The position numbers and the translations under genes are program-made. The notes under the pieces are model-generated. The model saw nothing but the letters and a program-made list of their open reading frames with translations, was not told where the DNA came from and searched no databases. A stretch of 47,386 nucleotides of DNA from Anaerotruncus colihominis (lineage in GTDB: Bacteria > Bacillota > Clostridia > Oscillospirales > Ruminococcaceae). The stretch lies in contig NZ_VIQT01000013.1 in the NCBI RefSeq assembly GCF_010206195.1, positions 305 through 47,690 on the forward strand. The letters are read 5' to 3'. Position 1 is the first letter of the stretch. Every line of letters starts with the position of its first letter. This document shows, piece by piece, positions 7,960-17,582 of the stretch.

Positions 7960-8139
7960 CTGATCATCTCGCTCATAAAATTTTTATCATACAAATTATA
8001 GCAAAAAAGATCGAAAAAGAAAACCCTCTCCCAAGCTTTATAAAATGATCTTTATTGACATTGGGCGGACAAAAATATCCCCTGCGCCGGGATCGGTTAT
8101 CATATCTTGGGGCTTTGCCCGTTTTTGCGCGGCATAGCC

Positions 8140-8168
8140 TTGTACCCGCCGCCCCAATATGGTAAAAT
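8140..8168 (+). promoter_or_regulatory. Sigma-A-type promoter
   Basis: TTGTAC (8140-8145), a 17-base spacer and TAAAAT (8163-8168) make a good vegetative promoter for the small gene at 8246. The leader would be about 70 nt. The rest of the gap 7960-8245 shows no gene. Confidence 0.55.
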
Positions 8169-8245
8169 TATTATATAGCCGCCGCCTGTCCGGCAACCCA
8201 CCGGGATGGTGGCAAAAGAATGAAAAGAAAGCTGGCGAATAGCTG

Positions 8246-8605
8246 ATGAATCAGAACGTATTGAATGAAATTGCCGCAAAAACGCGTGAGCTGATGAATG
8301 CCCCGACTTGCAGCGCTGAAACAAAAGCGGCCGCGCAGAAATGGCTGGACGCTGTTGGGACGGACGCGGAAAAAGCGGAAACGCAAGCGTATATCAAGGA
8401 GCTGGAAGCGGATATTATGCCGATTGACAATTTGATCGGCTTCGCCGGGTCCGAGGCCGGCGCGTCCTATTTCGGCGCGGAAAAGGCCGCTCAAATCCTT
8501 GAACACGCAAAACAGATCAAGGCTGCCGGCGCACGGTATTGCGATTGTCCCGCCTGCGCGATTGTCGCGCAAATCCTTGAAAAAAAGGACGCACTCTTGG
8601 CATAA
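8246..8605 (+). CDS. Conserved clostridial protein of unknown function
   Basis: A 119-residue, mostly helical acidic protein. Its C-terminal segment YCDCPACAIVAQILEKKD has three cysteines in a CxCxxC pattern that could bind a metal. I recall similar short proteins across Clostridia, sometimes mislabelled as heat-shock proteins; no function is established. It has no signal peptide or membrane segment. A possible ribosome site (AAAG/AGCTGG region) is weak. It has its own promoter (8140-8168) and is not tightly linked to a neighbour. Confidence 0.75.
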   Translation: MNQNVLNEIAAKTRELMNAPTCSAETKAAAQKWLDAVGTDAEKAETQAYIKELEADIMPIDNLIGFAGSEAGASYFGAEKAAQILEHAKQIKAAGARYCDCPACAIVAQILEKKDALLA

Positions 8606-8686
8606 ACAGGCGCCGTCCTCCTTTTTTGCGGGACACGGTATCACACATGGCCAAAACCGAAAGCCGGATCAGGGCATGAACGCCGG

Positions 8687-8720
8687 GCGGCCGCAAGCAT
8701 CTGTTTGCGGCCGTCCTTTG
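8687..8720 (+). terminator. Hairpin terminator after small gene
   Basis: GGCCGCAA (8689-8696) pairs with TTGCGGCC (8705-8712), and a short TCC-TTT tract follows. It lies about 85 bases after the stop at 8605. Confidence 0.5.
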
Positions 8721-8726
8721 TACAAA

Positions 8727-8885
8727 GAACCTGTATTCACACCGGAAAACGCCGTCTTGGCGGCTATTTTCCCGCCATACCGCGTGGATTCCTTTTGAAA
8801 TACACGCATATTCCTGCAGGCAATCCGCTTGTCTGGTGAAAAAAATGCTCGCCAGGCCGCCACTTTCCGATATGAATACAGGCTC
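8727..8885. mobile_element. MITE-like element, copy 1 (159 bp)
   Basis: The left end reads GAACCTGTATTCAC and the right end is its near-exact inverse (GAGCCTGTATTCAT on the other strand). The two arms stay similar over about 60 bp. Both flanks carry AAA, consistent with a 3-bp target duplication. It has no coding capacity. Copy 2 at 20246-20405 has the same ends and nearly the same length, and shares an internal CGCCGTC..GGCGG stretch. It occupies most of the 319-bp gap before the DUF4180 gene. Confidence 0.75.
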
Positions 8886-8924
8886 AAAAATCTGGCCGAT
8901 ATGGGAGGGGAGCTATCTAAAGCC

Positions 8925-9293
8925 ATGCATTTGAAAACTTTTGAGCAAAACGGTCGGGTCATCGCGCTGATTGACAGCGACCAGCCGTTGATCACGGACG
9001 CCGCCTCCGCGCTTGGGCTGCTGGCGGACGTCCGCTATGAAACCGGCGCAGACCGGATTGCGCTCAACCGGCAGGCGCTTTCTGAATCGTTTTTCATCCT
9101 GAGCACCTGCCTTGCAGGCGAGGTCCTTCAAAAATTTATCAACTACCATGCCAAGCTCGCTGTTTACGGCGACTTTTCAGAATATACCAGCAAGCCCCTG
9201 CGCGATTTTATCCGTGAAAGCAACCGCGGAAACGATATTTTTTTCACCGCCACCGCTGACGAAGCTGTTAAACGGCTCGCAGGCGTGCAATGA
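8925..9293 (+). CDS. DUF4180 family protein
   Basis: A 122-residue protein that fits DUF4180: an N-terminal VIALIDSDQPLITDAASALG segment, a central run DRIALNRQALSESFFILSTCLAGE, and a C-terminal KLAVYGDFSEYTSKPLRDFI. Function unknown. I place the start at ATG 8925, because the family begins at this point and upstream codons run into the right arm of the MITE at 8727-8885; a GGGAGGGG site lies 14 bases before. It is 30 bp before the SWIM gene and may be co-transcribed with that operon. Confidence 0.8.
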   Translation: MHLKTFEQNGRVIALIDSDQPLITDAASALGLLADVRYETGADRIALNRQALSESFFILSTCLAGEVLQKFINYHAKLAVYGDFSEYTSKPLRDFIRESNRGNDIFFTATADEAVKRLAGVQ

Positions 9294-9323
9294 AATGACT
9301 GTACAAAAACAGGAGGACCTGAT

Positions 9324-10757
9324 ATGCAGATAACGGAGGAGCTGATCCATGCGCTCGCGCCAAATGCGGCCGCGCTCGGTAACGCCAAAAAAATCGCGGC
9401 GCACGGCGATTTTATCAATCTCAGCAAGTCGGAGGACGGTACATTTTTATGCGGCGACTGCAAAGGCAGCGGCAAAAACCCATACCACACCTCGGCCGAT
9501 TTTATTGATCCGGCTGCGCCGGTGCTCCGGTGCAGCTGCCCAAGCCGTCAGATTCCCTGCAAGCATGCGCTCGCCCTGCTGATGGAGGCGCTCGGCGGCC
9601 GGACATTTGAGCCATGCGAAATTCCGGATGATATTTTGGCCAAGCGCGGCAGGCTGGAGCAGCGCAAAGCGGCCAAGGCCGCCGGTACGGACACCAAATC
9701 CGCGCCGAAAAAGACAAATGCGGCCGCGCTCGCCAAAAAAATGCAAAAACAGCTCGAAGGGCTTGCGCTTGCCGACCGATTTGTAAGCGATGTGATGACC
9801 AGCGGCCTGGCGGCGCTTTCGGGCGGTTCCATACAAACCTATCGTTCGCTGGCCAAGCAGATGGGCGACTATTATCTGCCCGGCCCGCAGGCGCTTATCA
9901 ACGCCATCCTGCTGGAACTGGAGGCGTTGCAGGACGATCCCGCGCGCGAGGAGGACAGCCGCCGCCGGACCATCGAAATTCTTGTCCAATTACACGCCAC
10001 CACCAAAAAAGCCCGCGCTTTTTTGCAGGGAAAGGTCGAGGGCGGCGCCGTCAGTATGGAGGATTCGACGCTGTACGACCGCATCGGCTATATCTGGCAG
10101 CTTTCGCAGCTCGACGAGCTTGGCCTTTACCACGACAATGCCGCTCTGGTGCAGCTTTCCTTCACGATTGAATTTGACACGGCGCGCGCCGAATACATAG
10201 ACACGGGCTATTGGGTCGAGCTTGCGACAGGCGCCGTCTATAAAAAGGAAAATCTGCGGCCGCTCAAGGCAATCAAGTACATCAAACAGGATGACACGGT
10301 GTTGCAATGCCTGCAAATTCCGCGTCTGTATCTTTATCCGGGCGAATTAAACCGCCGCGTGCGCTGGGAATCGTTCACATCGCGGCCGCTCACGCCGGCC
10401 GACTGCGCGGCCATCCGCGCGGCGGCCCGGACCGATCTGGCCGCCGCGGTCAAGGAGGTCAAAAACCAGATCAAAAACGCTCTGTCTGAAAAGACGGCTG
10501 TCTGTCTGATCGCCTATGAGCAGATTGGCCAGACGCAGGGCGTCTGCGCGCTGCGCGACCGTACCGGTGCTACGATCGAGCTGTGCGGGCGCGGTTCCCC
10601 GTCCGCCACGGCCTGTCTGGACTGTCTGCCCGACGCCGGTCTGCTGGAAAACCAGGTGCTTGCCGGCAGGTTTTTTTACGACGCCAAGCGCGGGCGTATC
10701 CTGCTCGAGCCGCTTTCCATTGTCTGCGGCGACCGGATTGTGCGGTTGAGCCTTTGA
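9324..10757 (+). CDS. SWIM zinc-finger protein (YehQ-like)
   Basis: A 477-residue protein with a SWIM zinc finger near the N-terminus: C70-x-C72-x6-C79-x-H81 in LRCSCPSRQIPCKHAL. SWIM fingers bind DNA or protein partners. An additional CGDC pair (43-46) precedes it. Residues about 105-145 are Lys/Ala-rich, and the rest is an unrecognised mixed domain. The AGGAGG-acctgat-ATG start is clear. It is first of five consecutive plus-strand genes (SWIM, HEAT, MoxR, DUF5682, VWA), the set found in the E. coli yeh cluster, where YehQ is the SWIM member. The operon's molecular role is not known. Confidence 0.85.
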   Translation: MQITEELIHALAPNAAALGNAKKIAAHGDFINLSKSEDGTFLCGDCKGSGKNPYHTSADFIDPAAPVLRCSCPSRQIPCKHALALLMEALGGRTFEPCEIPDDILAKRGRLEQRKAAKAAGTDTKSAPKKTNAAALAKKMQKQLEGLALADRFVSDVMTSGLAALSGGSIQTYRSLAKQMGDYYLPGPQALINAILLELEALQDDPAREEDSRRRTIEILVQLHATTKKARAFLQGKVEGGAVSMEDSTLYDRIGYIWQLSQLDELGLYHDNAALVQLSFTIEFDTARAEYIDTGYWVELATGAVYKKENLRPLKAIKYIKQDDTVLQCLQIPRLYLYPGELNRRVRWESFTSRPLTPADCAAIRAAARTDLAAAVKEVKNQIKNALSEKTAVCLIAYEQIGQTQGVCALRDRTGATIELCGRGSPSATACLDCLPDAGLLENQVLAGRFFYDAKRGRILLEPLSIVCGDRIVRLSL

Positions 10758-10775
10758 GGAAGGAGTGTATATGAA

Positions 10776-12611
10776 ATGGCTTTGTCCCTTTTGAAGGAAT
10801 TGCAGGAACGCCTGCACGCGTGCGCCATTGCCGGGTTAAACGTCATCGGCGAGGATTTCCGCCTGACGCGGGCGCTCGAGCAGCTCGCGCAGGCACAGGC
10901 GTCCTCGCCTGTGCTCGCGCGCATCTATCAGCTCGCCGCGCCGCTGGCCGATCCGGCCTGTGACGGCAAGGCGTCCGCGCTGCTCGACGCGATCACGCTT
11001 GTCGACGCCGTCGTGCTGACGCAGGCCGGCTGCGGCGTACAGGGCGAGCTGGAACCGATCGCCGTCAACTGTCCCGGCGTCGATTCAGGCGCGCGCTACA
11101 GCGAGCTGTCGGCGCTTTACACCGCCCTGACTACGCGCGGCAGCGGCCGCTATGAAATCCTCCGCACGGCTCTTGAAGAAAACCTCCCCGCGCTGCGCGA
11201 CTTTCGTCTGATGGAGGCGCTCGCCGGCGCGCTCGGCGACAGCTACAGCGAGATCGCCGACCTGGCCGCGCGGGTTCTTTCCGACATGCCGCAGGCCGTG
11301 CCTTTGCTCAAGCGCGGGCTGGACCCGGCAAGCAAGAAAAAGGACATGGTCCGCCGCATCGACATCATTCAGGCGGCAGCCGGAGCGCGTGAAAACACGC
11401 TTTACCTGCGTCTGGCCGAGGAAGGCTCGACCGCCATCCGGGAAGCCGCCGTGCGCGCGCTGCGCCACGACCCGGATAATATCCCGCTTCTGATCGCATA
11501 TGCCGGCAAGGGAAAGGGCGGCGTTCGTTCCGCGGCGCTTGAGGCGCTTTCCCAGATGCGCGGGGATCAGGCCGACGCTTTCTGGCTTGGCCGCCTGACA
11601 GACGCCAATGTATCGGCCGATACCCTTGATCTGGTGTATGAGACGAATTCGGATCTTGTCTCGGACGCCGTGGCAAAACTGCTCGTCCGCTTGGCCGATG
11701 AGGCGGACGCCGCCGGCCCGCAGCCATGCCCTCAGGAACGTGAAGCATATGTGCACAGCCTGCTGCGCGCCATCGTACATAAAACCTCGCCTGAGCTGTT
11801 CGCGGCGCTCAAGCGGTTCGGCGCATCGCCGGCCATGCGCGGCGGCGGATATATCAGCGCCGAATACATGAGCCGGATCATACACGGCATGTTCGGCGCC
11901 GCCAATCTGCCGCCCGCCCCATTCACGCCGCTGATGTCCGTCAACTTTCGCCTGATACAGACAATGCTGGCCGATCCGGCGGCGGCCGGCCCTGTGCAGG
12001 CGCTTTACAGCCGCTGCGGCGAGCCATACCGGATCGCCGGTTTTGCGGCGGCGCTTCTGACCGACACCGACGCGGCTTATGACGCCTTCGAACCGTTCTT
12101 TGGCGATCCCGGGCAGTCGGAACCGCTGCTGTGGGTGATGCGGACCCTTTATTATAACAGCGAAACAGGACGCATCGGCATGGCGGTTGAAACCAGCCTG
12201 CGCACCTTCACCGATTCGCTTGGTATCCGCTGGCTGCGCATGATTTTAAAATACGGCCACTGGAGCCAGGCGCTTGGCCAACCGTACTCCGGCCGCAGTA
12301 ATATGGTTCCAAGCTGGTTTTCCCGCATTGTCAATCCGCATGACGCCGAAAGCTGCGCGCTGCTGCGGTCGTATCTGCTCGACCGGGTTGGAAAAAGCGG
12401 CGCGGGCTTTGAAACGCTCTATGACCTGCGCCACTGTGGGCAGCAGGATTTCAGCGGCCTGATCCCGCGGACGCTCAAGGCGCTCAGCGACGCGGAGCGG
12501 CGCAGGGTTAGGCGGTATACTGCCGCCGCTCAGTACGACGAATTCCCCATGCCGGAGCAGACAAAGCAGGCGGAACTGACGCGGCTTCAGGCGGAATGGG
12601 CGCGCCGGTGA
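10776..12611 (+). CDS. HEAT-repeat protein of the MoxR/VWA operon
   Basis: A 611-residue, largely helical protein. Residues about 130-290 hold several HEAT-type repeats (for instance SYSEIADLAARVLSDMPQAV, STAIREAAVRALRHDPDNIP, GGVRSAALEALSQMR), making an alpha-solenoid scaffold likely to hold other operon products. The start is slightly ambiguous. An AAGGAG site (10760-10765) is ideally placed for an ATG at 10771, which opens only a 7-codon frame, while the ATG of the long frame is at 10776. This may be a coupled leader or simply loose spacing. The 3' end abuts the MoxR gene. Confidence 0.8.
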   Translation: MALSLLKELQERLHACAIAGLNVIGEDFRLTRALEQLAQAQASSPVLARIYQLAAPLADPACDGKASALLDAITLVDAVVLTQAGCGVQGELEPIAVNCPGVDSGARYSELSALYTALTTRGSGRYEILRTALEENLPALRDFRLMEALAGALGDSYSEIADLAARVLSDMPQAVPLLKRGLDPASKKKDMVRRIDIIQAAAGARENTLYLRLAEEGSTAIREAAVRALRHDPDNIPLLIAYAGKGKGGVRSAALEALSQMRGDQADAFWLGRLTDANVSADTLDLVYETNSDLVSDAVAKLLVRLADEADAAGPQPCPQEREAYVHSLLRAIVHKTSPELFAALKRFGASPAMRGGGYISAEYMSRIIHGMFGAANLPPAPFTPLMSVNFRLIQTMLADPAAAGPVQALYSRCGEPYRIAGFAAALLTDTDAAYDAFEPFFGDPGQSEPLLWVMRTLYYNSETGRIGMAVETSLRTFTDSLGIRWLRMILKYGHWSQALGQPYSGRSNMVPSWFSRIVNPHDAESCALLRSYLLDRVGKSGAGFETLYDLRHCGQQDFSGLIPRTLKALSDAERRRVRRYTAAAQYDEFPMPEQTKQAELTRLQAEWARR

Positions 12612-12661
12612 ACAATCTGCGCCGCGTGCAATCCAAAAAAACAGAAAGGACGAACCCACGC

Positions 12662-13750
12662 ATGGCCAATACAGAATTCCAGCGCCTCCCCGCGGAGGAG
12701 CTTTATCAGACCGAGCTTGACGCGCTGATTGCCGCCGAGCAGGACCCTGTTCCCACCGGCTGGCGCATGTCGCCGCGCTCGGTGCTCACCTATATCACCG
12801 GCGGCGCCGCCAAGGGCGTGACGATCACGCCGAAATACATGGGCAACCGCCGCCTGGTGGAAATCGCGATCGCAACGCTCGTCACCGACCGCGCCCTGCT
12901 GCTGATCGGGGAACCCGGCACCGCCAAATCGTGGCTGTCGGAGCATCTGTGCGCGGCGATCAACGGCGATTCGACCAAGGTTATCCAGGGTACCGCCGGT
13001 ACGACCGAGGAACAGATCCGCTATTCCTGGAACTATGCAATGCTGATCGCACAGGGGCCCTCGCGCGAGGCGATGATCAAAAGCCCGATTTACCGCGCGA
13101 TGGAAACGGGCACCATCGCCCGTATGGAGGAAATCTCACGCTGCGCCTCCGAGGTGCAGGACGCGCTGATCTCCATTCTGTCAGAAAAGCGCGTCTCCGT
13201 GCCGGAGCTTGCGTTTGAGCTGCCCGCCAAAAAGGGCTTCTCTGTCATTGCCACCGCCAACACGCGCGACAAGGGCGTCAACGAGATGTCGGCCGCGCTC
13301 AAGCGCCGCTTTAATATTGTCGTGCTGCCCGCGCCGGCCGATATTGAAACAGAAATCGAAATTGTGCGCACGCGCGTGGAGCAGCTTTCCGGTTCGCTTG
13401 GCCTGCGCGCACAGGCGCCGGGCGCAGAGCTTGTCGAAAATGTCGTCACGATCTTCCGCGAGCTGCGCGGCGGCGTGACGCTCGACAAATCGCAAAAGCT
13501 CAAAACGACCAGCGGCGTGCTCTCCACCGCCGAAGCGATTTCGCTTCTGGCAAACGGCATGGCGCTCGCGGCCAGCTTCGGCGACGGCGTCATCCGCGAC
13601 AGCGACCTTGCCGCCGCGCTTCAGGGCGCTGTCGTCAAGGATGAGGAGAAGGACGCCGTCGCCTGGAAAGAATATCTTGAAAACGTCATGAAAAAGCGCG
13701 GCGCCAAGCTGCGCGCGCTCTATCAGGCCTGCAAGGAGCTGAACGCATAA
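12662..13750 (+). CDS. MoxR-family AAA+ ATPase (YehL-like)
   Basis: A 362-residue AAA+ ATPase of the MoxR class, which act as chaperones that remodel or load metal into partner proteins, usually together with a VWA protein. Walker A is GEPGTAKS (83-90), sensor 1 is in VIATANTRDKG (Asn200), and the arginine finger region is ALKRRF (212-217). The Walker B segment reads ARMEEISR, with Glu-Glu where Asp-Glu is usual. I place the start at ATG 12662 (AAAGGA upstream) rather than the in-frame ATG at 12596, which overlaps the HEAT gene. Its stop overlaps the next start (TAATG). E. coli YehL is the matching member. Confidence 0.9.
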   Translation: MANTEFQRLPAEELYQTELDALIAAEQDPVPTGWRMSPRSVLTYITGGAAKGVTITPKYMGNRRLVEIAIATLVTDRALLLIGEPGTAKSWLSEHLCAAINGDSTKVIQGTAGTTEEQIRYSWNYAMLIAQGPSREAMIKSPIYRAMETGTIARMEEISRCASEVQDALISILSEKRVSVPELAFELPAKKGFSVIATANTRDKGVNEMSAALKRRFNIVVLPAPADIETEIEIVRTRVEQLSGSLGLRAQAPGAELVENVVTIFRELRGGVTLDKSQKLKTTSGVLSTAEAISLLANGMALAASFGDGVIRDSDLAAALQGAVVKDEEKDAVAWKEYLENVMKKRGAKLRALYQACKELNA

Positions 13751-16053
13751 TGCCCATCCTGTTCGGCGTGCGCCACCTGTCGCCGGGCGGCGCGCACCAT
13801 CTGCTGCGCCTGCTCGATGCGCGCCGGCCCGACCTGGTACTGATCGAAGGGCCGAGCGACCTTTCCGGGCTGATCCCGCAGCTCTGCCTCAACGGCGTGA
13901 AGCCGCCCGTCGCCATCATGGCCTACAGCGAAACGGTCCCCGTGCGCAGCATCCTTTACCCGTTCGCCGTCTATTCCCCGGAATATCAGGCCATCCTGTG
14001 GGCGCACCGCAACCAGAAAGCCTGCCGTTTCATCGATCTGCCGTCCGGGACGTTTTTGGCGATGGCTGACGCGCGCGCACGGCGCATGGAGGAAACCGAC
14101 AGCGGGGATGACTGTGCGGGCAGCCGTGAAGAACTCCCGGCCGGGCGGTCGACCGGCGCTGTTTACGACGCGCTCGCGCGTCTGGCCGGCGAGCCGGACC
14201 AGGAGGCGTACTGGGAGCGGCGGTTTGAGCATAACCTCTCGGACGGCGCGTATCTGCTGGGCGCGGCGGCTTACGGCCGTCAGCTTCGGGAGACGGCGGC
14301 GCATACCCGCTATGAAACGGCCGAAAACGATGTGCGCGAGGCGTATATGAAGCGCCGCATCAACGAGGCGCTTGCGGAGGGTTTTGACGATGAGCGGATC
14401 GTTGTCGTCACCGGCGCGTACCATATCGCGGGGCTTGAGCGCTGCGCGCCGCTCTCCGACAGCGAGACGGCCGCGCTGCCGTCGCTGCCCGCGCAGAGCA
14501 CATTGATGCCGTACTCTTACTACCGGCTGTCGTCTCTGTCGGGCTACGGCGCGGGCAACCGCGCCCCCGCCTATTACGAGCTGCTTTGGGACGCGATCCG
14601 CCGGAGCGGCGACCCCGGCGCGGCCGGCTATGCTTATTTGACGCGGTTGGCCGCGTATATGCGCGCGCACGGCGCGATCACCTCCTCCGCCGAGGTGATC
14701 GAGGCCATCCGTCTGGCCGGCGCGCTCGCCGGAATGCGCGGCCCGGCCCTTCCCGTCCTACAGGACCTGCGCGACGCGGCCGTCGCCTGCATGGGGCACG
14801 GCCATTTTTCCGAAGTCGCTCAGGCCGCAGCCGACACGGAAATCGGGTCCCGCATCGGCAGCCTGCCCGACGGTGTGAGCCGCACATCGATCCAGGCTGA
14901 TTTTTACCGCTGCCTGCGGGAACTAAAACTCGAAAAATACAAGGCTCTGACCGCGCAACTGCTCGAATTGGACCTGCGTGAAAACACACGCGTCAAGTCG
15001 GAACAGTCGGCCTTTCTCGATTTGAACCGGTCGTTTTTCCTGCACCGTCTGCGCGTGCTTGGCGTCCGGTTCGGCACGGCGGGCGTCTCCCGGCAGGACC
15101 GCGCCACCTGGGCGGAAAACTGGACGCTGCAATGGTCGCCCGAGGCCGAGATTGAGCTTGTCGAATCAGCCCTGCGCGGCGAGACGATCGAGCTGGCGGC
15201 CGCTTTCGCCTTCAAGGAGCGGTTGGAAGCCGCCCAGTCCATCAGCGAGACCGCCTCTATTTTGGAGGACGCGTTTTTGTGCGGTATGCCGCGGACCGTC
15301 GTGCTGGCCACCGGAGCCCTGCAAGGGCTGGCCGTCGATACAGCCGCCGTGCAGGAGATCGCGGCCACGGCCGAAAGCCTTTCGGCGGCTGTCCGATTCG
15401 GCAGCATCCGCCGGCTCGACCCTGCGCCGCTCCTGCCGATTTTAAGCCAGCTCTTTCTGCGCGCGTGCCTCATTCTCCCGGGAAGCTGCGCCTGCGACAA
15501 CAGCGCGGCCGGCGCGCTTGCCGATGCGATCGGCGCGCTCAACACCGTCGCGCTCAATCATGCAGACTGCATCGACGAGGCGCGCTGGCTCTCTGTCCTG
15601 ACCGACCTGTCCGACCGTGACGATCTGAACACAAAGCTCTCCGGCTTTGCGACGGCAATCCTTCTGGAGCGCGGGAAGATCACGAACGAGCTGCTTTCCG
15701 CTGAGGTACGCCGCCGTCTTTCGCCGGGCGTCCCCGCGGAGCTTGGCGCGGGCTGGTTCGAGGGGCTTTCCATGAAAAACCGCTATGCCCTGATCGCCCG
15801 TCTGAGCCTTTGGGAACAGCTTGGCGCATATATTGATACGCTTGATGAGACGGAATTTAAGCGCGCGCTCGTCTTTCTGCGGCGCGCCTTTGCCGATTTC
15901 TCCCCCAAAGAGCGAACCGATATCGCAGAAAACCTGGGCGAAGTGTGGGGCGTCGACGCACGCAGCGCCGGCGAGGCGCTCGGCGCTGCTCTGACACAAC
16001 CGGAGCAGGCGGCTTTGGACGCGCTGGATGAATTCGATTTTGACGATTTGTGA
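13750..16053 (+). CDS. DUF5682 family protein (YehM-like)
   Basis: A 767-residue protein of the DUF5682 family. The N-terminal part has GVRHLSPGGAHHLLRLLDAR, DLVLIEGPSD and later VVVTGAYHIAGLE. This resembles the TraB/EreA/ChaN-type fold, where His and Glu residues near such motifs bind metal, so an enzymatic activity is possible but undefined. The C-terminal two thirds are helical, with no recognised domain. It begins within the MoxR stop (TAATG) and ends 10 bp before the VWA start, so translation is coupled through the operon. E. coli YehM occupies the same place. Confidence 0.85.
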   Translation: MPILFGVRHLSPGGAHHLLRLLDARRPDLVLIEGPSDLSGLIPQLCLNGVKPPVAIMAYSETVPVRSILYPFAVYSPEYQAILWAHRNQKACRFIDLPSGTFLAMADARARRMEETDSGDDCAGSREELPAGRSTGAVYDALARLAGEPDQEAYWERRFEHNLSDGAYLLGAAAYGRQLRETAAHTRYETAENDVREAYMKRRINEALAEGFDDERIVVVTGAYHIAGLERCAPLSDSETAALPSLPAQSTLMPYSYYRLSSLSGYGAGNRAPAYYELLWDAIRRSGDPGAAGYAYLTRLAAYMRAHGAITSSAEVIEAIRLAGALAGMRGPALPVLQDLRDAAVACMGHGHFSEVAQAAADTEIGSRIGSLPDGVSRTSIQADFYRCLRELKLEKYKALTAQLLELDLRENTRVKSEQSAFLDLNRSFFLHRLRVLGVRFGTAGVSRQDRATWAENWTLQWSPEAEIELVESALRGETIELAAAFAFKERLEAAQSISETASILEDAFLCGMPRTVVLATGALQGLAVDTAAVQEIAATAESLSAAVRFGSIRRLDPAPLLPILSQLFLRACLILPGSCACDNSAAGALADAIGALNTVALNHADCIDEARWLSVLTDLSDRDDLNTKLSGFATAILLERGKITNELLSAEVRRRLSPGVPAELGAGWFEGLSMKNRYALIARLSLWEQLGAYIDTLDETEFKRALVFLRRAFADFSPKERTDIAENLGEVWGVDARSAGEALGAALTQPEQAALDALDEFDFDDL

Positions 16054-16063
16054 GGTGTTTGCC

Positions 16064-17245
16064 ATGAATACCGCAATCGATCCCGCGCAGCGTCTCGCGC
16101 GCTGGCGGCTGATTTTGGGTGCACAGGCGCAGGAGCGCCTGGAGCGCATGGGCGCGTGCGGGCTGACTGAGGAACAGCTTTTGATGGACCAGGCGCTCGG
16201 CGCCATCTATGGCGGCGGCGCTGGAGCCGACGCGCTCGGCGGACGCGGCGCGGGCAGCGGCCCGTCAAGCCCGCGCATCTCCAAGTGGCTCGGCGATGTG
16301 CGCGCCCTGTTCGACCGTGAAATCGTCACCGTGATCCAGAGCGACGCCATCGAGCGGCGCGGGCTGCGGCAGCTTTTGTTTGAACCGGAGCTATTGCAAA
16401 ACCTGGAGCCGGACATTGGCTTGGCCTCCACGCTGATGACACTGCGCGACCAGATCCCGAAACGGTCAAAAGAGAGCGTGCGTGCATTCATCAAAAAAAT
16501 CGTGGAAGAAATCAACCGTATGCTGGAAAACGATATCCGCCGCGCTGTAACAGCGGCGCTCAACCGGCGTGCACATTCGCCGCTGCCCTCGGCCGCCGCG
16601 CTCGATTATAAGATGACGATTGAACGAAACCTGAAAAATTATAATCCCGATTTAAAGACCATTCTTCCGGAACGTTTCTTTTTCTTTGACCGCTCCAACC
16701 GTACAAACAACTGGACGGTCATCCTTGACATCGACCAAAGCGGCTCCATGGGCGAATCGGTGATCTTTTCATCGATCATGGCGTGTATCCTCGCCAGCAT
16801 GAACGCGATCAAAACGCGTATCGTGGCCTTTGATACGTCCGTCACCGACCTGACTGAAAAAAGCGACGATCCTGTTGATCTGCTCTATGGCATTCAGCTC
16901 GGCGGCGGCACCGATATCAACCGTTCGGTCGCCTATTGCCAGCAGTTCATTGAGCAGCCGGCCAAAACGCTTTTTTTCCTGATCAGCGATCTGGACGAAG
17001 GCGGCAACCAGGCTGGCCTGCTGCGCCGTCTGGAGGACATGAAAGCGTCCGGCGTCACAGTGATCAGCCTGCTGGCCGTGTCGGACAGCGGCAGCCCGTA
17101 TTACAGCGCGCATATGGCGCAGCGTGTCAGCGCGCTTGGAATTCCCTGCTTTGCCTGTACGCCGCAGCTTTTGCCGCAGCTTTTGGAGGCGGCGCTCAAG
17201 GGGCACGACCTCACAGCGTTTGGGCATATCAAAAAGAAAGCGTAA
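16064..17245 (+). CDS. VWA-domain protein (YehP-like/CoxE-type)
   Basis: A 393-residue protein with a C-terminal von Willebrand A domain. The metal-ion-dependent adhesion site is complete: D224-x-S226-x-S228 in LDIDQSGSMG, the Thr of GGGTD (283), and the Asp of ISDLDEGG (about 309). VWA proteins of this type bind targets for their MoxR ATPase partner. The N-terminal half is helical with a Gly/Ala-rich hinge (about 50-70). The start ATG 16064 has GAGGTG six bases upstream, preferred over an ATG at 16028 inside the previous gene. It is last in the operon and is followed by a very strong terminator. Confidence 0.9.
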   Translation: MNTAIDPAQRLARWRLILGAQAQERLERMGACGLTEEQLLMDQALGAIYGGGAGADALGGRGAGSGPSSPRISKWLGDVRALFDREIVTVIQSDAIERRGLRQLLFEPELLQNLEPDIGLASTLMTLRDQIPKRSKESVRAFIKKIVEEINRMLENDIRRAVTAALNRRAHSPLPSAAALDYKMTIERNLKNYNPDLKTILPERFFFFDRSNRTNNWTVILDIDQSGSMGESVIFSSIMACILASMNAIKTRIVAFDTSVTDLTEKSDDPVDLLYGIQLGGGTDINRSVAYCQQFIEQPAKTLFFLISDLDEGGNQAGLLRRLEDMKASGVTVISLLAVSDSGSPYYSAHMAQRVSALGIPCFACTPQLLPQLLEAALKGHDLTAFGHIKKKA

Positions 17246-17257
17246 AGCTTCACGCGA

Positions 17258-17357
17258 GCGGCCATTTTGCGATGCAGAAGCATTGCAAAATGGCCGCAGG
17301 GCAACCTATAAAAACCCCCGGCCCGCAGAGGCGAGCCGGGGGTTTTTATAGGTTGCC
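17258..17357. terminator. Double hairpin, bidirectional terminator
   Basis: The first stem, GCGGCCATTTTGC (17258-17270), pairs with 17285-17297. The second is a perfect 23-bp inverted repeat (17300-17322 with 17335-17357) whose core is AAAAACCCCCGGC/GCCGGGGGTTTTT. It ends the SWIM-to-VWA operon and would also stop minus-strand transcription. Confidence 0.85.
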
Positions 17358-17582
17358 GGGGAGTCTGTTTCCCCCAGCCGTCATGCGCTTGCGCGCCTTG
17401 ATAAAAAACACAGTGATCTGTTTTTCATTCGGCAGATAATACCGTTTCCTCTGCTGGTTCGTCCTTCGTCCGGGGCGCCGCAGCAGCAGGCCCAAAGTGG
17501 CCTGCCCGCCGCTAAGCGGCGGCAAAACCGGCAAAGCCGGTTTTGGCTGCGGCGCCCATACGCACCCGGCCGCCCCGCATCA

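Noticed and set aside
8170..8245. Riboswitch before the small gene at 8246
   Set aside because: A GGCAACCC stretch recalls SAM-I, but the closing P1 helix and the other conserved parts are missing.
13723..14670. 315-residue minus-strand frame in the DUF5682 gene
   Set aside because: Arg-rich shadow of a high-GC coding region; the plus-strand gene is coupled to both neighbours.
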